Part shown: in pieces, positions 35,288 through 43,890 of the stretch
Layout: every line of letters starts with the position of its first letter
Position numbering within the stretch: position 1 is the first letter of the stretch
NCBI GenBank assembly: GCA_021324445.1
Contig: JAJPJC010000164.1
Span: 1 to 58,985 of the forward strand
Reading direction: 5' to 3'
From: Isosphaeraceae bacterium
GTDB taxonomy: Bacteria; Planctomycetota; Planctomycetia; Isosphaerales; Isosphaeraceae
Length of the DNA stretch: 58,985 nt
Translations under genes and position numbers: made by a program
Notes under the pieces: model-generated
Told to the model about the DNA's origin: nothing
What the model saw: the letters and a program-made list of their open reading frames with translations, nothing else
Databases searched by the model: none

Positions 35288-36976
35288 ATGACCCAGGACA
35301 ACGCAGAGCCGCTCCCCTGGGTGGTCGACCAGACGGTGAGCGGGGTTCTCGAGCGGACCGCCGCGCGCCAACCCGATCGGGACGCTCTGGTCTTCCCCGG
35401 GCTGGGGCTGCGCTGGTCGTGGCGCGAGCTGAATGAGCGGGTGGACCGGGTGTCCTCCTCGTTGATCGGGCTGGGGGTCGGTCGGGGCGAGCACATCGGG
35501 ATCTGGTCGATGAACGTGCCGGAATGGGTCGTGACCCAGTTCGCCGCCGGCCGGATCGGCGCCGTGCTCGTGAACGTGAACCCCGCCTATCGGCTCCAGG
35601 AGCTGAAGGACGCCCTGGCGATGGCCGACGTGGCGACGCTGGTCGTCGGCGCGCCGTTCAAGGGTTCGAACTTCGTGGGTATGGTCGAGGCGCTCTGTCC
35701 AGAGGTGGCGTCGGCGACGTCGCGGGACTGGTCCTCGGAGCAATTCCCGCGTTTGAAGCGGTTGATCGCGCTGGGCGAGCGACCGGGTCCGGGCTGGTGG
35801 ACCTGGTCCGAGCTGGAAGCCGGCGATGAGGCGTCGCGCCCGGAGCTGGCGCGCCGGGTGCGGTCCGCCCGGGCCACCGACGTCTACAACATCCAGTTCA
35901 CCTCGGGGACGACCGGTCTGCCCAAGGGCGCGATGCTCACGCACCGCAACGTGCTCATGAACGCCTATTACACAGGCGAGCGGCTGCGTTATACCGCCGA
36001 CGATCGCGTCTGCGTGCCGGTGCCGTTCTACCATTGCTTCGGCTGCGTGCTGGGCACGCTGGTCTGCCCGATCTACGGATCGGCGATCGTGGTCCCGGCC
36101 CCGTCGTTCGACGCGCGGGCGACGCTGGCGGCGATCGCCGCCGAGCGGTGCACGGCGGTCTATGGCGTGCCGACCATGTACGTCGCGCAGCTCGAGCATC
36201 CCGAGTTCGCGCGCTTCGACCTGACGAGCCTGCGCACCGGCATCATGTCGGGTGCGCCGTGCCCCTTGCCGTTGATGGAGAAGGTGGTCAGCCGGATGGG
36301 CGTCCGGGAGATCTGCATCGGTTACGGCCAGACCGAGGCGTCGCCGATCATCACGTTCACCGCGGTCGACGACCCGATCGAGGTCCGGGTGGGGACCGTG
36401 GGTCGTCCGATCCCGGGCCTGGAGGTCAAGCTGGTCGACCCTTCGAGCGGGCGCGAGGTCGGCACGGGCGAGACCGGCGAATTGTGGGTCCGCGGCCATT
36501 GCGTGATGGCCGGTTACTACAACAACCCCGACGCGACCGCGCGCGCCCTCGACGCCGAGGGCTGGCTCCATACCGGCGACCTGGCCCGGCGCCGTGAGGA
36601 CGGCAACTACCGGATCGTGGGCCGGAGCAAGGAATTGATCATCCGGGGTGGGGAGAACATCTATCCCCCCGAGGTCGAGGAGTTCCTGCACCATCACCCG
36701 GCTGTGGCCGAGGTCGCCGTGGCCGGCCTGCCCGACGCCAAGTACGGCGAGGTCGTCGGCGCCTGGATCGTGCCCAAGGCGGGCGCGACCGTGACCCCCG
36801 ACGAGCTGAGATGCTATTGCCAGGGCCAGATCGCTCACTTCAAGATCCCGCAGTACATCATGATTGTCCAGAGCCTCCCCCGGACCGTGACCGGCAAGAT
36901 CCGCAAGCACGTCCTCAAGGAGAACGCGATCGAGGAATTGGGCCTGGGGGACGCGGCCCGGATCGAGACGGCATGA
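35288..36976 (+). CDS. Fatty-acyl-CoA ligase (AMP-forming)
   Basis: 562 residues. ANL superfamily motifs: FTSGTTGLPKGAMLTH (204-219, A3), YGQTEASP (A5), GYYNNPDAT and WLHTGDLAR (A7), GRSKELIIRGGENIYP (A8) and the catalytic Lys537 in TVTGKIRK (A10). It activates an acid with ATP to an acyl-adenylate and then to the CoA thioester. The sequence is closest in style to medium/long-chain or ACSF2-like ligases. GAGGAG lies seven bases before the ATG. It lies behind the AtuA/hydratase genes on the same strand and would supply their CoA substrates, although it has its own promoter. Confidence 0.93.
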   Translation: MTQDNAEPLPWVVDQTVSGVLERTAARQPDRDALVFPGLGLRWSWRELNERVDRVSSSLIGLGVGRGEHIGIWSMNVPEWVVTQFAAGRIGAVLVNVNPAYRLQELKDALAMADVATLVVGAPFKGSNFVGMVEALCPEVASATSRDWSSEQFPRLKRLIALGERPGPGWWTWSELEAGDEASRPELARRVRSARATDVYNIQFTSGTTGLPKGAMLTHRNVLMNAYYTGERLRYTADDRVCVPVPFYHCFGCVLGTLVCPIYGSAIVVPAPSFDARATLAAIAAERCTAVYGVPTMYVAQLEHPEFARFDLTSLRTGIMSGAPCPLPLMEKVVSRMGVREICIGYGQTEASPIITFTAVDDPIEVRVGTVGRPIPGLEVKLVDPSSGREVGTGETGELWVRGHCVMAGYYNNPDATARALDAEGWLHTGDLARRREDGNYRIVGRSKELIIRGGENIYPPEVEEFLHHHPAVAEVAVAGLPDAKYGEVVGAWIVPKAGATVTPDELRCYCQGQIAHFKIPQYIMIVQSLPRTVTGKIRKHVLKENAIEELGLGDAARIETA

Positions 36977-37024
36977 GCGAGACGAGGCTGTACCAGGAAG
37001 ATTATTGATCTGCGGCATCAGACT

Positions 37025-37273
37025 TTGTCGATCGATGAGCTCCTGGAGATGGCAGCCGCGGAAGCCGTGCTCTTGCGGAGCAAGTCCGGGGGTGAGTTCG
37101 TCCTGGAAGCGGCCGATGCGTTCGATCGCGAAGTCGCAGAACTGGGCCGGAGCCAGAAGTTCATGGCCTTTCTCAAAGAGGGGTTCCAGGAACCGGGTCG
37201 TGTCCCCATCGAAGACATCGAGCGGCGCCTGGCCTCGGCTCCGCCGGGAGACGAGGAGGAGCCTCGATCCTGA
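37025..37273 (+). CDS. Small antitoxin-like or AbrB-partner protein
   Basis: 82 residues if TTG at 37025 is the start; the open frame extends upstream to 36977 (reading RKIIDLRHQTLSIDELLEMA), but no ATG or GTG is present there. SIDELLEMAAAEAVLLRSKS, then GGEFVLEAADAFDREVAELG and KFMAFLKEG resemble small proteins of toxin-antitoxin pairs that precede PIN or Uma2-type genes. No complete toxin follows: the 240 bases downstream contain no convincing gene. It may be a relic. Confidence 0.5.
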   Translation: MSIDELLEMAAAEAVLLRSKSGGEFVLEAADAFDREVAELGRSQKFMAFLKEGFQEPGRVPIEDIERRLASAPPGDEEEPRS

Positions 37274-37516
37274 CCACGTCACCCGTCACCGAGCCGGCTT
37301 CTTTTTGGAAAGGAACGATTCAAGGCCCGCTTCAGCCGACTGGACATCTGGATGACGACCTACCCGATCGAGGTCTTGTGACCCTCTGGGCCAGCGGGAC
37401 TTGGTCTCCGTGAGTGGTCTCTCCGCAAGCCGTTCGGTGGCTCCAGGAGGTGTCGGAACCGATGGGGCACGGCCCGCGGGAGGCGCCGGTGCCCCGGCAC
37501 CGGCGCCGGTCCCCGC

Positions 37517-39991
37517 TCAGGGTTTCATCGGGTCGTCGAGCTCCTTCTTGTCCGTGAGCAGGACAAACCCCTCGAACTGGGCAGATAGGGCTTGTTTCGA
37601 CATGTTCGAGGCCACCAATCCGACCTGGAGCTTGGTCGGGAAGGCGACGGCGAGCTGGCGGCTCATGATCCAGCGCCGGCCGTCGGGCCCGAAGAGGAAG
37701 GACAAGGCCCCGTTGATTCTCTGGAGCCGGAGATACAGCGGGCCGTCGGGGATATTGAGATTGAGCGCCAGCACCGACTTCCCGCCCTTGATGATCTCCA
37801 CCAGTGCCTTGGTGGTGAGCACCGCTTGTCCCCGCCTGACAGTGACGGTCCTCTCGATCCGGATGTAATTCTTCGCATCCTGCCAGAGCAGCAGGCCGGC
37901 CCCTTGCAAAGTCATGGGGAGCACGTTCCGGCCCTTGAACCTGGGCGGGTCCGTACCGGGGATCATGTTCCCGGCCACCCTGACCATGGCGACGAAATCC
38001 CCCTCGACTTCGGCCAGAGTCATCGGCGCGTTCCGGACATCCAGCTCGTGGCTGAGCAGGCGGACTCCCGCCGGTACCTCGATCGTGAGCGAATTGGCAT
38101 CCTTTTGCATCTGGCAGTCTTTGACGGGTTGCTTGTGCGAGTCGATCAGCGGCCCGAGGAGACCGAAGGTCGGGGCGACCCCTTTCGCCTTCGGCGCGCC
38201 GCCGGCGCGGGCCAGGCCCGTGGGCCGGGTGGGGACCAGGTAGGGTTTGGGCATCGAGTAGACGAGTTTCCCTGAGTCGAGCCGATATGCCGTTTGGACC
38301 ATCAATCGGCGGTCTCGAATCGAGTTGAGGCGTGCCTGGATCGTCCCCGACGCCGTGGCCCCGTCGCGATTCAAGCTGACCGTTTGCGCCCCCGGCAGCG
38401 GGGCCCAGCTCCCGTCAGCATCCGGTCCTGCTCCGGGGCGTTGGCCGCCACCGGCCGGCGCGTAGAGGAACTCTACCGACTGGACCTTGTTCAGCGGGTC
38501 GATCAGGCGGACCCGGACCTGGAGGTCGGCCTGGCCGCCGCGCTCGCCGCGCATCGCCAGGCTGATCGGGCCGATCCGGCCGTCGAGCATCCGCGCCAGC
38601 TCGGCCGCCGGGATCGCGAACCCGATGTTGGTGTTCTGGATCTTCGCCACCGAGATCCCGACCAGCCGCCCCTTCTCGTCCACGACCGGTCCGCCGCTGT
38701 TCCCCGGATTGATCGATCCATCGATCTGGATGTGAGCGAGTCGATTGAATTCATCGTTGCGCATGCTGGAGACCGAGCCGCGGTTGACCGTGATCGACGG
38801 GTTGCGGTGCACGGCCGGGTTGAGGGACATATCGATGTTGCCGAAGGGGAAGCCGTAGATCAAGACGGGCATGAGGAGGGTCGGCACGGGCGCATCGTCC
38901 AGGGCGATGGGTTCGGGCGGGTTCTTGACCCCACGGACCTGGAGGATGGCCAGGTCGCGATTCTCCTCGCCGTCGGCCGCAACGATCTGCGCTCGGAGCG
39001 ACTGTTCGACCCCTGGTCCGGCCCCGCTTCGAAAGACGGCAACGATCATCGGCGGGGGTTGCGACCGCGCCGAGTCATCGTCGCGGGGGAGCCCCTCCAG
39101 GTGAGGATTGGCGACATGGTCGTTGGTGGCGACCAGGACCGTGTCGCCCTCCGACCGGATGACGAACCCGGTGCCGCTGCCCCGCGCCCGGCCTGCCTGA
39201 ACCTTCAGGAAGACCGTGGCCTCCTGGATCCGTTTGATCGCGTCGGCGGCCTGGTTCGTGCCCTGGTCGGCCCCGCCCGGAGCGACCGCCTTGGCCAGGT
39301 CTGCGCCGGCGGTCGGGCCACCGTTGGCCGGCGGCGCGGGGTCGGGCATGGGTCGACTCGCCCGGGCGTCGCGACGCCTGCCGACCCGCGCCGCTCCCAA
39401 CGGGGACACGGGGGTCGTGCTCGGCTGAGTCGCGCCCGCGTTGGTCTGAACCTCGGCCACATTGACGACCTGGCCGGAGGCGGGAGCCGCCGTGACGGAC
39501 GGTTGAGCGGCTTCGCCGGGTCCCTGGGCAGGGGCGGGTTCGGCCGCGGCTTCACGAGCCGGCGGTGCGTCCGATCGCTCCCCGACTCCCGAGGGCCGAA
39601 AGAGAAAAAAGAGGAACCCGGCGGCGACCGCGGCTCCCGCGGCCGCACCCGCGACGATCCCTGCGATCGGCACGCCGGAGGATTTCTCGGGCTTCCGTTT
39701 CTCCGTTTTCACTTCCTTGGGGATCGGTGGTGGAGGCGGAGGCTTGATCTCCGGCCGAGGTGCTTCCTCCTCCAGGGCGTAGGTGTCTCCCCCGGGCATC
39801 GGCTGTCCGACCGATCCCGAGACCGCAGGCTCTCCCACGGACGCAGCACCGATCCCATCCGAGCCCGTGTTGCCCCCGCTGTCGACCTGGCTGATCGTCT
39901 GACATGCGGGACACTTGATCTTGCCCCCCGGGAAGCCGTCGGGCAACCGGCCGGCCCGTCCACAATTCGGGCAATTGAATCGGATCGGCAT
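37517..39991 (-). CDS. Membrane-anchored trypsin-like (HtrA-type) serine protease with zinc ribbon
   Basis: 824 residues from the ATG at 39991. Residues 1-35 form a zinc ribbon with Cys7/10/27/30 (FNCPNCGRAGRLP, KIKCPACQ). A Pro-rich segment leads to a transmembrane helix (108-131). After a long disordered linker, residues 245-470 are an S1C protease: His292 (ATNDHV), Asp346 (NRDLAIL) and Ser432 (NPGNSGGPV). No PDZ domain follows. Instead there is a beta domain and, from about 620, a region like concanavalin-fold modules (GDFVAMVRVAGNM, LLLWQDAKNYIRIER). The protease would act outside the cytoplasmic membrane, probably in protein quality control. Confidence 0.88.
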   Translation of the reverse strand: MPIRFNCPNCGRAGRLPDGFPGGKIKCPACQTISQVDSGGNTGSDGIGAASVGEPAVSGSVGQPMPGGDTYALEEEAPRPEIKPPPPPPIPKEVKTEKRKPEKSSGVPIAGIVAGAAAGAAVAAGFLFFLFRPSGVGERSDAPPAREAAAEPAPAQGPGEAAQPSVTAAPASGQVVNVAEVQTNAGATQPSTTPVSPLGAARVGRRRDARASRPMPDPAPPANGGPTAGADLAKAVAPGGADQGTNQAADAIKRIQEATVFLKVQAGRARGSGTGFVIRSEGDTVLVATNDHVANPHLEGLPRDDDSARSQPPPMIVAVFRSGAGPGVEQSLRAQIVAADGEENRDLAILQVRGVKNPPEPIALDDAPVPTLLMPVLIYGFPFGNIDMSLNPAVHRNPSITVNRGSVSSMRNDEFNRLAHIQIDGSINPGNSGGPVVDEKGRLVGISVAKIQNTNIGFAIPAAELARMLDGRIGPISLAMRGERGGQADLQVRVRLIDPLNKVQSVEFLYAPAGGGQRPGAGPDADGSWAPLPGAQTVSLNRDGATASGTIQARLNSIRDRRLMVQTAYRLDSGKLVYSMPKPYLVPTRPTGLARAGGAPKAKGVAPTFGLLGPLIDSHKQPVKDCQMQKDANSLTIEVPAGVRLLSHELDVRNAPMTLAEVEGDFVAMVRVAGNMIPGTDPPRFKGRNVLPMTLQGAGLLLWQDAKNYIRIERTVTVRRGQAVLTTKALVEIIKGGKSVLALNLNIPDGPLYLRLQRINGALSFLFGPDGRRWIMSRQLAVAFPTKLQVGLVASNMSKQALSAQFEGFVLLTDKKELDDPMKP

Positions 39992-40316
39992 CGTCTTTCC
40001 TCTCCGGAGCGGAGGATCACGCTGAGTCGTCATTTGCGGTGAACCGAGGGTCGTCCATCAGGAGGCTTACCAGGCCCGCGGGCAGCCCTTGCCGTGGCGT
40101 TCCGATCGGGTTCCCATCGGCCACTGTTCCCGGCGCGGCGGTCCTCGGCGTTGATTCAGGCGCGTGGTCCCGGATGAGTGAATGATATCCGCGCACCGGG
40201 CCGCTTTGGAAGGACACACTCACTCACTCTCGGCGAAACCTCGCTCGCATCGGGCCAGGTTGGGGCCCGGCGTTGAGAGGCTGTGGCGGGCGAATTCGAC
40301 CAAGGAGCGAGTTGGC
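39992..40316. other. Intergenic region
   Basis: 325 bases between the protease and DUF4058 genes. A 68-codon open frame on the minus strand (40017-40223) has no ribosome-binding site or family motif. No repeat, promoter or RNA is recognised. Confidence 0.4.
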
Positions 40317-41073
40317 TCAACGACCGCCGGGCGGCTCCCAGATCGCTTGGAATCGACGGGGCACGCCGCGCCAGGCGGCCTGATAGGTCGCCTCCAAGGG
40401 CACCGAGACATACCATCCTGGCGCGAGAAACAGCGGCATGTCGATCCGAACGTCACCGACCGCGAGGGGCTGGACATAAGCCGTCTTCATGGGCGGCCCG
40501 GCGTCGTAGGCGACGAGTGTCAGGGGTTTGTCGGGCGGGGATGGGTCGAACTTGCCCCCAAACTCGGTCCAGATGGCGGGGTGAATGCCCTCGGGATCGC
40601 GCGCCGTCCGCGGATGCAGGTCAACCAGGAGTACGTGGTACCCGTGCTCCCACAGATCCACGGCCTTGGCCACGTCGGCGCGGAATTCCTTCTTGCTCGC
40701 CTGGTTCCCCGCAGACAGGATCTCGATCACGGCGATGATCCGATCATCGCTGGCGTGATGAATCACGACGCTCCGCCGCCGTCGGGTGTGGGTTTCTTCT
40801 TCGAGACGCGTCGTCGTGCGGACCCGAGGCGGAGCGACTGCCACGGCCGCCGCGCCCGCGGTCGGCTCACCCGACCAACCCTCGTCGCGTCCGTTGGCGG
40901 CTTGCAGGGTCAACACGTCCGCCTCCCTGGGACCCGCGAGCGGCTCGGCCATGGCGTAAGAGTTCGGCGGCAGGATCCCGCTGTTGAGCGCATTGCGGGG
41001 CGCCGCGATCAACCACGAAATGGAAATCGTGGAAAGCCCCGTCGAAGACTCGCGACCAATCGTGAATGGGCAT
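40317..41073 (-). pseudogene. DUF4058 family gene with a +1 frameshift
   Basis: The family starts with MPIHDW...FHDFHH.W and continues to LPP.YYA. Here the ATG at 41073 gives MPIHDWSRVFDGAFHDFHF, then the frame is lost, while the adjacent frame gives SWLIAAPRNALNSGILPPNS, YAMAEPLAG and the rest of the domain (VIEILSAGNQASKKEFRADV, HVLLVDLHPRTARDP) to a stop at 40317. Removing one T (an A on the plus strand) near 41018-41020 would restore one 250-residue protein reading FHDFHSWLIA. The function of DUF4058 is unknown. The gene is either inactivated or carries a sequencing error in the AAA run. Confidence 0.8.
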
Positions 41074-41225
41074 AGCAAAGCCCTGGAAAGAGACTCTCCG
41101 TCGATCTCGAAACGGGAACGCAACCGAATCCCTGCGACCCATCTATTTTAGGACTTGGAGGGCGAACGGAGGAAGTCATCGACCTCCCCAGGACGTGAGG
41201 GAAACGACGGTTCGTCCCGAATCCG

Positions 41226-43595
41226 TCACGAGCCAGGTCGAGCGGTGGAGGCGAGTCCTCCGCGAGCCGCGTCGGCTCGCTTCTTCTCGACAGCGAGGGC
41301 CTCGGCCTCGGCTTTGAGGGCCTGGACCCTGGCGAGGGCGGCATCGAGCAGAGTTCGCTTCTCGGCGAGGGCCTTCTCGGCGGCGGTCTTGGCGGCGGTC
41401 GCTTGTTCCCACTCCGTCTTGACGGCGGCCAGGTGCGTTGTGGCCGTCTGGAGGGCCGTGCGGGCGTCGGCGAGGGCCTGCTCGGCGGCGGCCGTCTCCT
41501 GGTCGGCGCGGTGGACACAGTCTCGCGCGGCCGGCACGGCCAGCGCGGCCGCCCGGGCCAGGGCTCGGGCGTGGGCCGCCGCCTGCGGGGCCGCGGCCCT
41601 GGCGGCGGTCGTCTGGGCCAGGGCCTGGCGCGCCGACGCCTGGCGCGCGCCTGCGGCCGCCAGCGCCTGGACCGACTCCACCGCCTTCGCCGCGCGCCGG
41701 CTCAGCTCGGCGGCGGCCTGAGCGGCCGCCTCGGGGGTCGCCGCGTTCTCGAGCGACGCGGCCGCGGCGGCCAGCGCCTTGTCCTGGGCCGTCGCTTCCA
41801 GCAGGGCCTTCGCGGTCGTGGTCTTGGCGGCCGTCACGGCCTCGGTCGCAGCCTTCTCAGCCGGGGCGCTCCGGCCGAGCGCCGCGTCGGCCGCCGCCTG
41901 GGTCGCGGCGGTCTCCGACGCGAGCTGCTCGGCCGCTCGAAGCGTGGCCCGCGCCTCCTGCGCAGCGGCCAGCTTCCCTTTCCGCACCTGATCGAGCTGG
42001 TGAACCAGGGACGCCGACTTGCCCGCGGCCTGCGCGGCCGCCGCGACCTTCCCCTGGGCGGAGGCCACGGCAGCTCCGGCGGCGCTCACTGCGTTCTGAA
42101 ACGGGGCGATCTGCCTGGAGAGCGAATCGGCCTCGCCCTGGGCGGCGGCCAGGGCCTGGCTCGCCTGCTGGAGCCGGCTGGCCAGCGGGGCGGGGTTGAC
42201 CGCCAGGTTCGCCAGCCGTCGCCCGTCCTTGGCGGACCAGACGCGGATCTCCCCCGACCAGTCGGCGGCAATGACCTTCGAATCGTCATGGGCCATGACG
42301 GCCTCCAGCGCCAGGTCACCGAACGGCTCGAAGTCGCGCTGTTTGTTCCCGTTGGCGTCCCAGAGCCGGACCGCGCGATCGCGGCCGGTCGTGAGGAAGC
42401 GCCCGTCCTTGGCGAACCGGACCGACGTGACTCCGCCGCCGTGGGCACCGATCGTCTTGATATTGCCGCCGTTCTCCATCTCCCAGAGGCGGACGGTCCC
42501 ATCCTCGCTGGAGGAGGCCAGCACGTTCGAGTCGAGCCGCCAGCTCACGTCGGTGATGAACGTGGCGTGGCCGCGCAGGTCGTGGAACTCCCGCCCGGTC
42601 TGAGACTCCCAGACGACCAGGCCGTTATTGCGGTCGCCGGTCGCCAGCAGGACGCCGTCGGGGCTGAACTCGGCGGCCGTGATCCACTCGGTGTGCTTGC
42701 GCATCTCGAAGGCGAGCGAGCCGTCGGCCGTGTTGTACACCCGGACCACCTTGCTCGGGCCGCCCAGGACCACCTGGCCGTGGTCGGGGCTGATGTCGGC
42801 CGCCAGCACGATGTCGTACTCCTTGCCGACCTCGAAGACCCGGTTCCCTTTCTTCACGTCCCAGGCGACCGCCAGGCCGGACTGACCACCCCGGCCACCC
42901 CCGGCCAGCAGCAGGTCGCCGTTGCGGCTGAACTTCAGGACATAGATCAGCCCTTCCGGGAAGGGCAGCACGCCCACCAGATGGGAGTCGGTCGTCCGAT
43001 ACAGGAGCACCTGTTTATGCCCGGCGACCGCGACCAGGGGCGCCCAGGGACTGGCGGCCATGGCCACCACGGCGCTGGGCCGAGCCTGGGGGACGAACGG
43101 CTCGGTCGACAGGTCCTCGGGCATCGCCGGCGTGCCCGCCGGCTTGCCCAGCGATGCCGGGTCCAGCTTGAACTCGAACTTGGGCTTGGCCTTGGCCGTG
43201 GCCACGCTGCCCGAACTCTCCAGCGCCCCCCCTTCGATCCACTGGCGGATCAGCTCGATCTCCGCGTCGGGGATCTTGGGCGACTTGGGAGGCATGTGCG
43301 GCTCTTCCTTGTGCGAGACCAGCATCAACAACGTGCTCCCCTCCGGGTCGCCCGGCTCGATGACCTTGCCCGAGCCTCCCCCTTGCATCGCCGTGCCGTA
43401 AGTGTCGAGGTTCAAGCCCCCCTTCTGCTTGTCCGGGTTGTGGCACGAGCCGCACCGCGAACGAAAGACCGGCGCGACGTGGTCCTGATAGGTCACCTTC
43501 GCCTTGGGCGGGTCGGCCGCCAGCCCGACCGAGGCGGTCCCCAACCCCAGGCAGATCAGGCCGGAAAGCGCGGCGGACACGAGCTTGGAACGCAT
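41226..43595 (-). CDS. Cytochrome-c-like/WD40 protein with long Ala-rich coiled coil
   Basis: 789 residues from the ATG at 43595. A signal peptide (1-27) is followed by a planctomycete cytochrome c-type domain with CGSCH at 48-52 and PHMPPKSPKI as a possible axial-ligand Met. WD40 repeats run from about 165 to 450 (AEFSPDGVLLATGDRNNGLV, SSEDGTVRLWEMENGGNIKT). The last 330 residues are almost entirely Ala, Glu, Gln and Lys, forming an extended coiled coil (for example TTAKALLEATAQDKALAAAA). It is the last gene of the minus-strand DUF1501 operon. It probably lies in the periplasmic space, in electron transfer or scaffolding. Confidence 0.87.
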   Translation of the reverse strand: MRSKLVSAALSGLICLGLGTASVGLAADPPKAKVTYQDHVAPVFRSRCGSCHNPDKQKGGLNLDTYGTAMQGGGSGKVIEPGDPEGSTLLMLVSHKEEPHMPPKSPKIPDAEIELIRQWIEGGALESSGSVATAKAKPKFEFKLDPASLGKPAGTPAMPEDLSTEPFVPQARPSAVVAMAASPWAPLVAVAGHKQVLLYRTTDSHLVGVLPFPEGLIYVLKFSRNGDLLLAGGGRGGQSGLAVAWDVKKGNRVFEVGKEYDIVLAADISPDHGQVVLGGPSKVVRVYNTADGSLAFEMRKHTEWITAAEFSPDGVLLATGDRNNGLVVWESQTGREFHDLRGHATFITDVSWRLDSNVLASSSEDGTVRLWEMENGGNIKTIGAHGGGVTSVRFAKDGRFLTTGRDRAVRLWDANGNKQRDFEPFGDLALEAVMAHDDSKVIAADWSGEIRVWSAKDGRRLANLAVNPAPLASRLQQASQALAAAQGEADSLSRQIAPFQNAVSAAGAAVASAQGKVAAAAQAAGKSASLVHQLDQVRKGKLAAAQEARATLRAAEQLASETAATQAAADAALGRSAPAEKAATEAVTAAKTTTAKALLEATAQDKALAAAAASLENAATPEAAAQAAAELSRRAAKAVESVQALAAAGARQASARQALAQTTAARAAAPQAAAHARALARAAALAVPAARDCVHRADQETAAAEQALADARTALQTATTHLAAVKTEWEQATAAKTAAEKALAEKRTLLDAALARVQALKAEAEALAVEKKRADAARGGLASTARPGS

Positions 43596-43601
43596 GATCG
43601 C

Positions 43602-43860
43602 GAGTCTCTCGGTGGGAGATCGAAGATTCCAAATTCCAGATTCCAAATCATGTTGCTCCTCTCTTTGGGATCTGGAATTCGTTTGAGTCTCTCGGTGGGA
43701 GATCGAAGATTCCAAATTCCAGATTCCAAATCATGTTGCTCCTCTCTTTGGGACCTGGAATTCGTTTGAGTCCCTCGCTGGGAGATCGAAGATTCCAAAT
43801 TCCAGATTCCAAATCATGTTGCTCCTCTCTTTGGAATCTGGAATTTGGAATCTGGAATTC
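43602..43860. repeat. 83-bp tandem repeat, three copies
   Basis: Units start at 43602, 43685 and 43768; the first two are nearly identical and the third diverges at its end. Each contains ATTCCAAATTCCAGATTCC and a partner GGGATCTGGAATTCG that can form a hairpin. The array fills the space between the DUF1553 gene (stop 43891) and the WD40-cytochrome gene (start 43595), inside the operon. A single degenerate copy of the core occurs at 35240-35275. Confidence 0.9.
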
Positions 43861-43890
43861 GTCTGTGGGCGCGGCGGCACCACGCCATGA

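Noticed and set aside
40017..40223. 68-codon minus-strand open frame
   Set aside because: No start context and no recognisable domain.
41403..43769. 788-codon plus-strand open frame opposite the WD40-cytochrome gene
   Set aside because: It runs through the tandem repeats and is antisense to a convincing gene.
43602..43860. CRISPR array
   Set aside because: Units are contiguous 83-bp tandem repeats without unique spacers, and no cas genes are present.
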